This document shows, piece after piece, positions 10,393 through 22,269 of a stretch of 64,000 nt of DNA. The translations under genes and the position numbers were made by a program. This stretch comes from Imbricaverruca yamaguchii (taxonomy: Eukaryota; Arthropoda; Thecostraca; Neoverrucidae): positions 982,501-1,046,500 of the forward strand of contig JAOTOL010001622.1 in assembly GCA_034440575.1 (NCBI GenBank), written 5' to 3'. The notes beneath the pieces were generated by a model, which had not been told where the DNA came from, ran no database searches, and saw only the letters and a list, made by a program, of their open reading frames with translations. Numbering within the stretch: the first letter of the stretch is position 1; the number at the start of each line of letters is the position of its first letter.

Positions 10393-11787
10393 GCGTCGGA
10401 CATCTTGCCAGGATGGTTGTGGTGTATGTGTGCATTGGTGTGCATAATTTTTATCCCCGCGGGTCGGTGAACAGTCGACAGGGAACGCAAGATGTCGACC
10501 ACTCGCTTTACTGGAAAGGAAACTGATGCAATATGTTGTCGGCCGTCGCAAGGCCTGAACAGCGAATGCAGCGTCCAGAAGCGGAAGAACTTTTGTCTGC
10601 TATGTGTAAGTCGTGCACGCATTAAGCCGCGTGACGTTTATTACACCTAGCTATCGGCTGTATGTGTTATTAGCTTCCGTGTAGGTGTTGGTAGACATGT
10701 GTGCATTTGCAAAAACGTTGCGCTGTTGGCCGTTTACGAAGGCTCACATCATTCCTCACTTCCCCACTGGCATCCTTGGTCAGCGAGTACCCGGGACACG
10801 TGACTTACTCGTCTGAGCCATGTCCGCTGGTATTTTGTGCCGATTACCGTGCGGCTGTCAACGTGGCAAGGTAGACAGTGTCATCGGCTGCAGCTGTCAT
10901 ACCATCGCCCACACAGTCAATGTACGGCGGCTTCGACCCCACTGTCGCACTCTGCTGCATCGGCTCACACTTCGCTGATTCGAGCTTGTTATGTGGCTGA
11001 CCACGGCATATCAACTGGACCGCGGAGATGTTTCACCTTTTACAAAGAATGCAGTTGTAGCGTAAATAAATGATGGGCAGAGCATGCAGCACGTGGGTTT
11101 TGATCATCTCGCTCGTCAGGAGCAGATCCAGGAATTGACATGGCGAGCACATTTCCTCGGAGGGGTGCCTTCGACGGGAATATTCGCTGAGCGAGGGCTT
11201 CCTTCCAGCCCCCTGTTTGGCTCGAAAAATAGTCAGTGGTGCAGTCCAGATTAACAGCGCGCCCGACGCTTATAATGAAATCGCATATCCACGCAGGTCG
11301 CAAGAATGGAGCAGGCTGGTAGTCACGGATATTACGCGGGTGAAAAAAAAACAATTTTTTGGCCCTCACTGTTGGGAGATGACCACTGGCATAAATCAGA
11401 CCACTTTAATTACGATTAAACAATTAATTACAATTTTGCGATTAAATCAAATCACCAATCAAACCACTTTTCGTCGTCCCAGCAAACCTGTTTGAAGATT
11501 AATGAAATGAATTATGCAACATAATATCCTTTATCTTCTCTCATGATGGAAAAATCTTTAATGAGGCCTAAATTCCCTGTTCAAGTAAACAAGCAAACAA
11601 TGACGCCTGCCACAAGCAAACAGGGGCGACTGCCCAGTCCAGAAGAAGAGCGTCTGGGAAGTCCAGAACAACGTCTGCATACACAGCTTCGGTGTAGACT
11701 TCGGTGTAACTTCGGTGTAATCGCATAATCTAGTCGGCGCAGGCATTTAATGCATCCGCTTGCTGGTCGGACCGCCTATAGGTCGCG
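10393..11787 (+). other. Probable 3' UTR and intergenic sequence
   Basis: Composition drops sharply in GC after the stop codon. The first clear AATAAA is at 11065-11070, giving a 3' UTR of about 690 bases if used. The rest to 11787 shows no gene. A phrase at about 11110-11127 (aggagcagatccaggaat) resembles a hAT transposon end. Confidence 0.45.
11065..11070 (+). terminator. Candidate polyadenylation signal
   Basis: AATAAA is the first good signal downstream of the stop codon at 10392. A GT-rich stretch (gcacgtgggttttgat) follows about 20 bases later. Placement is inferred from sequence only. Confidence 0.4.
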
Positions 11788-12199
11788 TCGATCAGCAACG
11801 TCCTGCTGCGTTAACAGCTATCACATCAGCAACGTCCTGCTGCGTTAACAGCTATCACATCAGCAACGTCCTGCTGCGTTAACAGCTATCACATCAGCAA
11901 CGTCCTGCTGCGTTAACAGCTATCACATCAGCAACGTCCTGCTGCGTTACCAGCTATCACATCAGCAACGTCCTGCTGCGTTAACAGCTATCACATCAGC
12001 AACGTCCTGCTGCGTTAACAGCTATCACATCAGCAACGTCCTGCTGCGTTACCAGCTATCACATCAGCAACGTCCTGCTGCGTTAACAGCTATCACATCA
12101 GCAACGTCCTGCTGCGTTAACAGCTATCACATCAGCAACGTCCTGCTGCGTTAACAGCTATCACATCAGCAACGTCCTGCTGCGTTAACAGCTATCACA
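11788..12199. repeat. 34-bp satellite, ~12 near-identical units
   Basis: The unit contains cacatcagcaacgtcctgct followed by gcgttaacagctat. Spacing is exactly 34 bp from 11822 onward. The only common variant is gttacc for gttaac, at about 11945 and 12050. The first and last units are cut. High identity implies recent expansion or homogenisation. Confidence 0.97.
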
Positions 12200-13235
12200 C
12201 CCCGATGCCCTGATAGTGGATTGGGCAGTTTTATTTTGTCGGGCGTGCTCAGTGCAATTTCATAACGATATTTGTTAGAAACGTTTTATAACCCTATCCA
12301 AGAAGGAAAGACACAGTGATACAAGAAACGGTATCGTTTGGAATGCGATGACTAGAATGTGTCGGAACACAATATATGTTTTCTGTCGTTGTAGCTAGAG
12401 TTTTGATTGAAAATGATATGGATTGAAGATGAATATTGCTATTGAATCATGCAGTGTCTGTCGAATTTACCGTATCCTTATCGGATGCAACTTTGCATTG
12501 CTTTGGGTTCGGACGCACTTGAACATGCTTCTTTATGCATCGTTGCTCGTTACGCTGTTTATCTCTACAAATATATTTCCAGATTCTACACCCAAAGCTG
12601 TGGCACAATTCATCTACGTTCACAACGTGCACTTACATCTCCTTTTATGCAGCATTTCACCTCCTATCTTCCAAGTTCACACATATTGCATTTAGATCAG
12701 AAAGATGGAGCCTACCCGAGTTTGGCAATGCAACTGTTCTTACTGATTACATTTTCCACGTATGCTCTACGCAATTGTAGCTAAAAGGCCATCAGCATCG
12801 GTGAACTTGAACATCTTAGCCTAGTAGAATATATATTTGCAAAAGAGAAGGAAGATGAACACTATTTTGTAGAGATTAAGCATTCGAATCAAAACTTGGG
12901 AGTGCCAATCCGCATCCAACCAGCACCCGTCCATTCGCAAAAGTGTCATCCAATCTGCTCCGTTATCGGCATGACATTGATGTCCGCACTGCTATCCGAC
13001 CCGGCGGTGTATCGAGCCCGGCCACTGCCTGTGAAGGGGCAGGGGAGAACGAGGGGAACTGGAAACGCTGTCGTCGGCGCGCGCCGCTCCACTGTCGGCC
13101 GGATATCCGGTGCGCGCGGCCGAGCTACCGCCAGTGGTGCCCGACAGACCCGGCCGAGAAGCCAGACAAAAGTGCGGACCGGCGTCCGTGTGGGCAGCCA
13201 GACAACGGTCCGGGCAGCTGTCTGATGAGGGAGGA
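12200..13235. other. Intergenic sequence, nothing recognised
   Basis: AT-rich to 12900, then GC-rich from about 13000 into the next array. No supported exon. Confidence 0.45.
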
Positions 13236-13239
13236 CAAG

Positions 13240-14345
13240 CACCCGACCAGGTGAGACAGACAGCCGACCAGGTGAGACAGACAGCCGACCAGGTGGGACA
13301 GACAGCCGACCAGGTGAGACAGACAGCCGACCAGGTGAGACAGACAGCCGACCAGGTGGGACAGACAGCCGACCAGGTGAGACAGACAACCAGGTGAAAG
13401 AACCGACCAGGTGAGACAGACAGCCGACCAGGTGGGACAGACAGCCGACCAGGTGAGACAGACAGCCGACCAGGTGAGACAGACAGCCGACCAGGTGAGA
13501 CAGACAGCCGACCAGGTGAGACAGACAGCCGACCAGGTGAGACAGACAGCCGACCAGGTGGGACAGACAGCCGACCAGGTGAGACAGACAGCCGACCAGG
13601 TGAGACAGACAGCCGACCAGGTGAGACAGACAGCCGACCAGGTGAGACAGACACCCGATGAGGTGGGACAGACAGCCGACCAGGTGAGACAGACAGCCGA
13701 CCAGGTGAGACAGACAGCCGACCAGGTGGGACAGACAGCCGACCAGGTGACACAGACAGCCGACCAGGTGGGACAGACAGCCGACCAGGTGGGACAGACA
13801 GCCGACCAGGGAAAACCGACCAGGTGGGACAGACAGCCGACCAGGTGGGACAGACAGGACAGGGAAGACAGCCGACCAGGTGGGACAGACAGCCGACCAG
13901 GTGGGACAGACACCTGGTGGGACAGACAGCCGACCAGGTGGGACAGACACCCGACCAGGTGGGACAGACAGCCGACCAGGTGAGACAGACAGCCGACCAG
14001 GTGGGACAGACAGCCGACCAGGTGAGACAGACAGCCGACCAGGTGAGACAGACACCCGACCAGGTGACACAGACAGCCGACCAGGTGACACAACGCCGAT
14101 AGGTGAGACAGACAGCCGACCAGGTGGACAGACAGCCGACCAGGTGGGACAGACAGCCGACCAGGTGAGACAGACACCCGACCAGGGGGACAGACAGCCG
14201 ACCAGGTGGACAGACAGACAGACACCGACCAGGTGGGACAGACAGCCGACCAGGTGAGACAGACAGCCGACCAGGTGAGACAGACACCCGACCAGGTGAG
14301 ACAGACAGCCGACCAGGTGAGACAGACACCCAATAAGGTGAGAGA
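13240..14345. repeat. 21-bp minisatellite carrying splice-donor consensus, ~50 units
   Basis: The unit core is gaccaggtgagacagacag, with agg-tgg-gac variants and a few truncated units near 13390, 13815, 13860 and 14100-14220. Because 21 is divisible by three, all minus-strand frames and several plus-strand frames are open for up to 500 codons. About 25 units contain the exact 5' splice consensus CAG|GTGAGA on the + strand. Confidence 0.97.
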
Positions 14346-14564
14346 GACACTCGGCGGGGTGAGGTGAGATGCCTGTCTGGATGTGCAAATGCAAATATTG
14401 CTGCAGAGAAGTAGCCACAATCTCGACAAATGTCATGCGTACTGTCATCCGTTGGCAACTTCCTCAATCCCCAGAAACACGGCGAAGCACAGCAATGCAC
14501 ATAATGCTACAAAATACAGCGAAGCATAATGCATTGCAATGCAATGTAACATTGCCAGATCCCA
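14346..14564. other. Intergenic sequence, nothing recognised
   Basis: Short run between the 21-bp array and a SINE. It contains scattered aatgca words but no clear array. Confidence 0.4.
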
Positions 14565-14745
14565 CCTAGTCAGCTTAGTGGATAGGACGCTGGCCTGCAT
14601 AGGCTGGGGTGATCAGTTAGCAACTGGTCAGGCAAGGTCGTGGTGCAGGCACCAGGCGGCCGTGCCACGCTATGTGGGCACGTTAAACTCTACTTTAAAC
14701 TCTTGATCAAAATTGTGCTATGGAACTGGAATTTCCCGATTTGGA
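14565..14745 (+). mobile_element. tRNA-derived SINE, family 1, copy C (diverged, 3' shortened)
   Basis: The head tagtcagcttagtggatagg followed by ctggcctgcat resembles the family-1 head. The body shares caggcggccgtgccac, gggcacgttaaact and gatcaaaattgtgct with copies A and B. The B box is poor and the 3' part is absent. Confidence 0.6.
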
Positions 14746-14774
14746 GGTGGGCTCACTGTCAGCGGAACAAGCGT

Positions 14775-14862
14775 GCGCTTGTTCCACTGACAGTGAGTTC
14801 CACTGACAGTGAGTTCCACTGACCGTGAGTTCCACTGACAGTGAGTTCCACTGACTCGAATT
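14775..14862. repeat. 16-bp tandem repeat
   Basis: The unit gttccactgacagtga is repeated about five times with one substitution (gaccgtga). Confidence 0.9.
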
Positions 14863-15439
14863 CTGTCAAATCTCCCGAACGACAATTCGAAATAAATGTA
14901 TTTTAAAATAAGAAAATGTGTAAATTACAGAACAGCATCGGTAAATGAAGCATGACCAGCCGTCGCCAGTAGTCACAAGTATAAGAACTAGAAAGACAAT
15001 GAACCTTACAGCAACAAGCAGCCACAAAACATGCATAACACAGGGCACCATGATACCATAGCACAAGCCACCACAGTACACATGACACAAGGCACCACAA
15101 CACACATAACGCAAGGCGTCAGTCACCTGCTCTGTGCCTATTGACCTGACCTTCATGTGATGTGCAATGCGACACACAACGGTGAAGCTTTCGATGTCTT
15201 CGCAGGTAGTCGGGCTGCTCCCACGTTCGGTTAACCTTTTTAAAAGTTGTATTTTTTAGATTGGATCCCATGGTCCAGCCGGCTTGCCGTCCAAGGCTCC
15301 TTCATTTCATTAGCGCGTTGTTGTGCTCTTCCAGTTATTTCTCTGAGGCACAACCACGTACGAACGTGTCACGTGTCACGTGTACCATGGCACGTGTGTC
15401 TGTTTGCAGACCACCGGTCTGCCGAGGGACGATCAACGC
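14863..15439. other. Intergenic or 5' flank, nothing recognised
   Basis: Contains short irregular repeats of gcaccacaacacac type at 15020-15110 and a cluster of cacgtg E-box words at 15367-15391 (cacgtgtcacgtgtaccatg). No exon is supported. Confidence 0.4.
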
Positions 15440-16058
15440 ACCAGTAACACGCAGCAGTAACCCGCAGCAGTAAACCGCGCCAGTAACCTGCGGCAGTAAC
15501 ACCCAGCAGTAGCCCGCGGTAGAACCCACGGCCGTATCCCGAGGCGGTAACATGTGGCGGTAGCCCGCGATAGTAAACCACGACCACGGTAGTAACCCGT
15601 GGCAGTAACCCGCTGCTGTAATTCGCGGCAGTAACCCGCGGCAGTAACCCGCGGCAGTAACCCGCGGCAATGACCCGCGGCAGTAACCCGCGGCAATGAC
15701 CCGCGGCAGTAACCCGCGACAGTAACCCGCGGCAGTAACCCGCAGCAGTAACCCGCAGCAGTAACCCGCGGCAGTAACCCGCGGCAGTAACCCGCGGCAG
15801 TAACCCGCGGCAGTAACCCGCAGCAGTAACCCGCGGCAGTAACCCGCGGCAGTAACCCGCAGCAGTAACCCGCGGCAGTAACCCGCAGCAGTAACCCGCG
15901 GCAGTAACCCGCAGCAGTAACCCGCGGCAGTAACCCGCGGCAGTAACCCGCTGCAGTAACCCGCAGCAGTAACCCGCGGCAGTAACCCGCGGCAGTAACC
16001 CGCGGCAGTAACCCGCAGCAGTAACCCGCGGCAGTAACCCGCGGCAGTAACCCGCAGC
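15440..16058. repeat. 12-bp minisatellite abutting the sulfotransferase start
   Basis: The unit is gcggcagtaacc or gcagcagtaacc. It is regular from 15610 to 16058 and decayed from 15440 to 15600. The frame of the sulfotransferase stays open through it as Ser-Asn-Pro-Arg repeats but holds no ATG. It probably forms the 5' UTR or proximal promoter. Confidence 0.95.
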
Positions 16059-16078
16059 ACCACCGGCCTCGGCAGGCC

Positions 16079-16199
16079 ATGGCAGCGGCACGCCGGCGTG
16101 GTGTGCGAGCTCTGACCCTGCTGTCGGTGCTGCTGCTGCTGCTGCTGCTGCTGAGCCACGCGCCGTGGCAGGCCGACCTCCCGCACGTCCGACCGCCGG
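16079..16199 (+). CDS. Sulfotransferase exon 1 (signal anchor)
   Basis: ATG at 16079 lies in gcaggccATGgc. It encodes MAAARRRGVRALTLL, a run of Leu from a CTG repeat, then HAPWQADLPHVRPP. The donor is CCGG|GTGAGC and it ends in phase 1. No other ATG occurs upstream in frame, although the frame itself is open. Confidence 0.85.
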
Positions 16200-19100
16200 G
16201 TGAGCTTGAGCGCTGGCGATGCAGCCGCGGCTCTGTTGCCGCTCGAGGAGGATCTCGGTCAGTTGATGTCAGTCACAGTTGTGGTCGGCGTTAGTGCTAA
16301 TGTCGCTACGGACCCGTGCAATGGGCGAAGCGCTCAAGTTGCTTAGTTGCTAATAGTCCAGGCGTTGGAATGTGGCGGTACTGTAGCTTTACTGTAGCTG
16401 TACCGTACCCGTACTGTAGCTGTACCTGTACCTGTGTAGCTGTACCTGTGTAGCTGTAGCTGTTCCGTGGCTGTACTGTAGTTGTACTGTATATACAGCC
16501 TGTGCTGCACAGGGATTGAGGGTGCATTCGTATCCCTGAATGCTGCAAAATTAAACATTACATAAACGGGCTCCCATAATGCATAGCAATATGAACTCCA
16601 ACGGTCTCTTGTCCAGACCATGTGAGGTTCATGTCTTCAACACTAACAGCATGGCAGAGTGAAGCAAACACTTAATTAGGTGAACGCTATCTCACGAGGT
16701 TCTTCATCTGTTGTATGAGTGAAGCGTGCTATAAAGGGAAGACATATGACCTCCAGCAGTCTCTTAGCCAGACTATGCGGGGTTAATGTCTTCAACACTA
16801 ACGACAGGGTGGTAGATTACTGAATAATCCTCTCAAATACATCGTGAAATTCGGAAAATTGTCGCACCATGCCACAGTCTGATAATGCTTACTCATCGTC
16901 CACCACAACTAGAGTCGCATAAGATGCTCCTTGCAGTAATTAGGACGACGTGGGACCCCGCCTAGACGCGTCACCGGCCTATTGACGCATTTCACGAAAA
17001 ATTGCTAGGTATCGGACAGCAGGAAATCAATAGTCAACTGAGGTAGCAATGGATGCGTACCAAAACCACTGCTGATATCGAGACAATTATTCATCTGGTT
17101 TAGGTGTTTCAAATCACTTCCTAAATCTCGTACTTCTGGGTTGTTAGTATCGAATGCACATTGCTCGAAGCACAGCAACCTGCATGCATGTTTTTCAGTT
17201 TCGTCTTTGTTATCTCGTTTGTGTTCCGGATAACGTGCACCCAGTTTGGTTTGGCTGAAACAATATTGGTGTGCGAGTTTTGTCGCACACCAATATTTAA
17301 CCAAATGTTTCAGCTCCACTCTCATTTGCACCATATTCAGAAGTTCATAACAATATTGCTGTCGGAATACCTTGGTCTTGTGCCCATGCTAAGAAGGTGA
17401 CGTGCTAGTGAAGTGACATATCACACAGCAGTCACTACTTCCGAGGTAGTCATGACACTGATCCGGTTTCAGCACCAGTGGTAAAGACAGCCCGAAAGTG
17501 ACAGATCACACAGCAGTCCCAACCGCCGAGGTTGTCATGACACTGATCCGGTTTCAGCGCCAGTGGTAGAGACAGCCCGAAAGTGACAGATCACACAGCA
17601 GTCCCAACTGCCGAGGTTGTCATGACACTGATCTGGCTCCAGCACCAGCGGCAGTGGAGCAGAGGCCGAACTCGACCGGTGCGAGCTGGCAAGTTGGCTC
17701 GGCGCCGAACCTCACGACGAGGCCGAGTGTCGGCGAGACGGACACGGCACGCGAGGCGGCGATGCAGCCACTCTACGTCGTCCTGTTCTCGTCGTCACCG
17801 AGAAGCGGCTCGACACTGCTCGGTGAGGACTTCAGCGGACGTCGGCTGGTCGGGCTGGCTCTCACCACTCCGTCTCTCGGTGGACACTCGGTCGCCACTT
17901 GGGCCGCCTCGGTGGGCACTCGGTCGCCACTTGGGCCGCATCTCTGTGCTCAAGTTGAAACTTGAGCGGATCAGAATTGCATCAGCTGATTTTTGTGAGC
18001 TGTGGTCGCTATTGGTACGTAAATGAGCACGATGCCCAGTGTTTGGGGCTAACCTAGCATATGTTCCCGGCCTGTATTGGTCTTCTCTGTCCCGGCTGGG
18101 TTCCAGTACAATTTATATGTTGCATCAACATGGGCGCCATCAAGCAGCTCCTGCTACACCAAGCGATTTGTTGTTTATCAATGTTGATAAGTGACAGATC
18201 ATCTTGGCCATCAAAGTGCAAGTAAAGGGCACATTCAATTATCCATTAAAATTGCATGTGGTCTAGGAGCTGCTATTATCGAGTAAATCCGCTTTTCAAT
18301 TTGTAGCTCAATTTATGCCAAGCAGAACTGATTAGCTAATAATGTCTTATTAAGTTGAGGTAATATCCTCTTAAGAAATACTGCTTTTGGCATTCTGCTC
18401 ACCACAGTGCCAGTTATCTTGGTATAGCCCTGTAGACATATACCTAATTCTTGGCACATGTGTCACTTGATGCCTTTGCATTACCCGATGATATTATAAT
18501 GCATTTGTGTTCACCTAATGACAAGAAACGTTATGCTGATGATGATGATGATGAGCTGGAGGAGGTGGACGGTCAACAACTTTGATAAAACATCGGTGAA
18601 CAAAATCCTTTCGAAACCCTATATTGTTTGCACCTTTGAAGTAGTTGACAAGAAATATATTCGAGCAATGGCGGCTGTACAATGTTATTGAAGCTAGGCA
18701 GAGCACTGTCAGATGAAAATGTTGCATTCAGCTCATGTACTTTGCTGTGAGCTGGGTATTTTAAATACCTTGGAAATCATCAACAAGTGACAAGAATTGC
18801 TGTCGTAAGCCGATCAAATATAGCATCTGATTAATTTTCCAACAAGAAATATTCAAACAATGTTGACCAAGCGTTGGATATTGGCTTGTATTTGAAGCTA
18901 CTATGTTTCTTCCTGCTTGTGGTTTAGGGACAATTCATGTTCAATTTTGAGTTTAGAATTGTGCCACCGAATTTCTCGGAAAGTTCTGCTAAAGTTTTAA
19001 TTACTTTTCTTCCCCACGCTTCTCAAAGAACCATACATGAGTGCCATATCACTCGTCCTTTGAATGAAGTGTAGTATTTCGGCGTTGTCCCAAGTTCTAT

Positions 19101-22100
19101 TCTATTCCGAGATTGTATTCTAATAGCCCTTGCGCTGTCGAATACACACCTCTTGAGCCGATCCCGCCCTGTCCTGGCAGACAATCCCAATCATGTGTGC
19201 CAATACGGCACCCTGTTGTGTTGCGCCAGACCGAGCTGCATGGTCCAGGACGGGAGCACAGGTGCAGTGCTGCATACGCAGGGATTGCGCACCCCTCTCA
19301 CTCACTCCCATAGCTGATCGTCCACTATCGATCACTCCGACAGCGGGGGAAGGAGCGCAGCTGTGATAATTCGATAACAGGCCAAAGCCGCACAGGGGCC
19401 CCTCACGCGGTCGAGAAGGCCCAAGCTGTTGAACACGAAAGGCCTCGGGCCATACGGAGAGTGCCCCGAGCCGGGAATAGAAGGCCCCTGAGCCGACGGA
19501 GAGAGCCGGACGTGCAGTGCCACTGGCTCGGCTTTAGCTCACGCTGATGGAGAGCAGCTCAGAGATGACAGCGGACCTCACGCTGACGAAGAGGGTCCCG
19601 AGCTACGGAGGCTTTCTGAGCTAAAGCGGAGGGTGCCTGGTGCTACGCAAAGGTCCGTGAAGGTCCGCACATGGAGGGTCCCCGGGCTCTTAGAAAGCAG
19701 TGGCGTGTTCACGGAGTGAAGGGGCAACTGCCCTCTAGCGAGTCCGATGGGACCATACAGGCGACCCCCCCCCCCTCAGGAGACCGCAAGGACCTTTCAT
19801 GGCGTAAGGGCAGATGCATAGCCGTGGAAGCATTAAAGCGCGTCTAACAGTTTGTGTGGAAAGGACCCCCAAAACCTGAAGACCCCATTCTGGGGGCAGG
19901 CAAGAACTGTGAAGACAAGAGATGATCGCCCGAGACCTAGAATGACAATGCCAGCTGGAAAAAAGTTCCTGGAAGTATCTGGAAAGGATCCCTAACAACC
20001 GAGGAGCAGACAGAGACTGATGGTCCTGAGGAATAAGCTGATAACCTGAATGCTCTGAGGCATAAACAGAGCACCTAATGGCCAGACATAGTTTGGATAT
20101 GCTCTTGAGGTTTGAAAAGACCCCTGATGATAAACAGGACCCCTACGCACTGACTAGAACTCGTGAAGACCCATCTCAAGGCTGGATTCCCCCCGATCTT
20201 AGAGCTAGGCAGAGCCATGGAGAACTGTGATGAGCTCCTAAGGGCAGGATAATGCCCTGAGGTATGAAGAGGGTTTCTGAGTCAAATATGACTGAACTGG
20301 GATTCTCCTGAGATTGAGAGCGACTCCTATTGGATGAACAAGGCCCCCGAAAAAGAAGAACCTTGGGTTCTTTTACGACGCATTCAACTGCTAGGTTATG
20401 TAGCGTCGCCAACCTCTCACGCCGGTTGGTCGTGGGTGGACTCAGTAAACGCCATCGGTTGTGAGATTCGAACCCACAATCTTACGATCAAGGGTCCGAC
20501 GCTCTATCAACTGAGCTATCGCGACCGGAAGAATGCCCCCGAGAGCGAAGGAGATTTCCTGTGGGTTAGATATTATTGTGAGGAATATTGCCGGCCATTG
20601 TCCGAGCATAGAATGCGCTTGACACCAGAAGAGCTGTCGATATCTGGGAAGGGCCAATAGCAGGTTGAAAGGGCCCCTGATGGCCAACAGACCTCCCCCG
20701 GAGAGCTAAGGATGATCCCTGAGGCTAACGACGAGTGTGATAAGGGTTCAGAGCTAGAAAGTGCTTGATAGCCCGAAAGACTATCGAGAACTGGGAAGGA
20801 CCTCTGAGAGCTAGAGCGGACTGGACTGTGATGCTCCTGAAGCTCGAGAGGAACCCTGATGGCTGAACAGAGCCACCTAAGAGCTAAGGATAGTTCCGAG
20901 AGCTGGCAATGTTTGCTAGAAATTGTGACGCCTGTCTCGAAGCTGGAGGATGCCCGTTAAAGCTAAACGGGTACATTGAGGACTGGGAATGGACCATGCA
21001 AGTTGGAGAGGTCTCCTTAGCGATGAATAGGGCCCCTGGGCGCTAGACTTCACTGGACTGTTCTGTCTCTGAACTCTGGGATGGACACCTGAGGGATCGG
21101 GATACACTGAGAGGTAGGATAGTTCCTGAGAACTGGCAATATGCGTGAGGAATGCTGAGGGTCAGCCTCAAAGCCAGAATGTCCTTCAGTACATGTCCAT
21201 GCTGCCGATAACCGGGAAGACCCCTTAAAAGCTAGAGAGGGACGTGAGGGTAAAGAGAACCGGAGTGCCAGAGAGGTCTGCCAGAAGGTGGAAAACTATC
21301 AATAAGGAGGAACAAAGTAAGTGATTTTCCTCTGAGCGCTCTTGCTATTCTGCACATTCATCCTGAAAAAGTACCGTAACCTGTTGCGACACTAAAATGT
21401 GCTATCACCTACTGTTTCTTGAGGACAAAGAAACACCGTTACAAGGCGGCTTCCCGAATGTCGATGGCGGCCGCCCCAGCGGTGACGGCTATCCCGGTGG
21501 CTACCGCCGCCGCCGCGGAGAAGGCCATTTCAGCGGCGGTGGTAGTTTCAGCGGTCTTAGCTGTCTAAGCAGTGACGGTCGTCCTTGCGGTGATGACGCC
21601 CCAGCAATGACGGCCGCCGAAGGGGCCACAGCCGTCCCAGAGTCCTAAGTACAGTTGCCACAGCAGCTACAGTCTCTCCAGCGGTGGCGAAAAAGACAGC
21701 TCCGTGGTAGCTGTGATGAATGCGGTGCCAGTTGCTTCGCTTTTGACCGGAATTACGCCGGTTAATAGAAAAGCACCAATTTGCAAGATGCTATATTTTG
21801 GGCATTGCTGGTCAGGCCTGTTGCTAGTCATTCTACTGTCTCCAGATCATGCGCTTATGTTCCCCGCTGGTATTCACGCCTCATGTCAGGGAAATATGGA
21901 AGTATTGAAAATGAACAACGATGTGGGCCTCAACGTAATCATGAACATCTTTCCTGTTAAATTATTTTTGCACGTAGGTGATAACATAAAGAAGCAATCT
22001 GCAATGGTGTTCATGGAGAAGAGGAATTGTGCTTTTGCCCAAGTGAAAATATTAATTCCTGCATTAGATATGTATGAATGTTTCTTTACTTTTCGTAATA

Positions 22101-22222
22101 GGTTTTCCTTCGTCGGCTGTTGCCGGCAGATAAACTGGTTGCTTCTCTGGCAATAACTGTGTTGTTTGATTTGGATTACAGGCCTCCAATTAGCCACTGA
22201 AGCGCGATGTGCCCCTGATATA

Positions 22223-22269
<47 letters not shown>

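Noticed and set aside
11788..12199. CRISPR-like array
   Set aside because: Units are directly tandem without unique spacers, in a eukaryotic context.
12946..14500. 500-codon minus-strand frames with Val-Gly-Cys-Leu or Ser-Pro-Gly-Arg repeats
   Set aside because: The 21-bp unit has no stop in several frames; all frames are open at once and no codon bias favours one.
15335..16186. Minus-strand frames of 215-283 codons
   Set aside because: Artefact of the 12-bp array upstream of the sulfotransferase.
17005..17334. Minus-strand 109-codon protein in intron 1
   Set aside because: No domain recognised and the long hairpin lies within it; kept only as a possible transposon remnant.
20461..20527. 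Functional tRNA gene on the minus strand
   Set aside because: The cloverleaf is fair, but the sequence continues into a SINE body shared by other copies and has no T-run terminator at the tRNA end.
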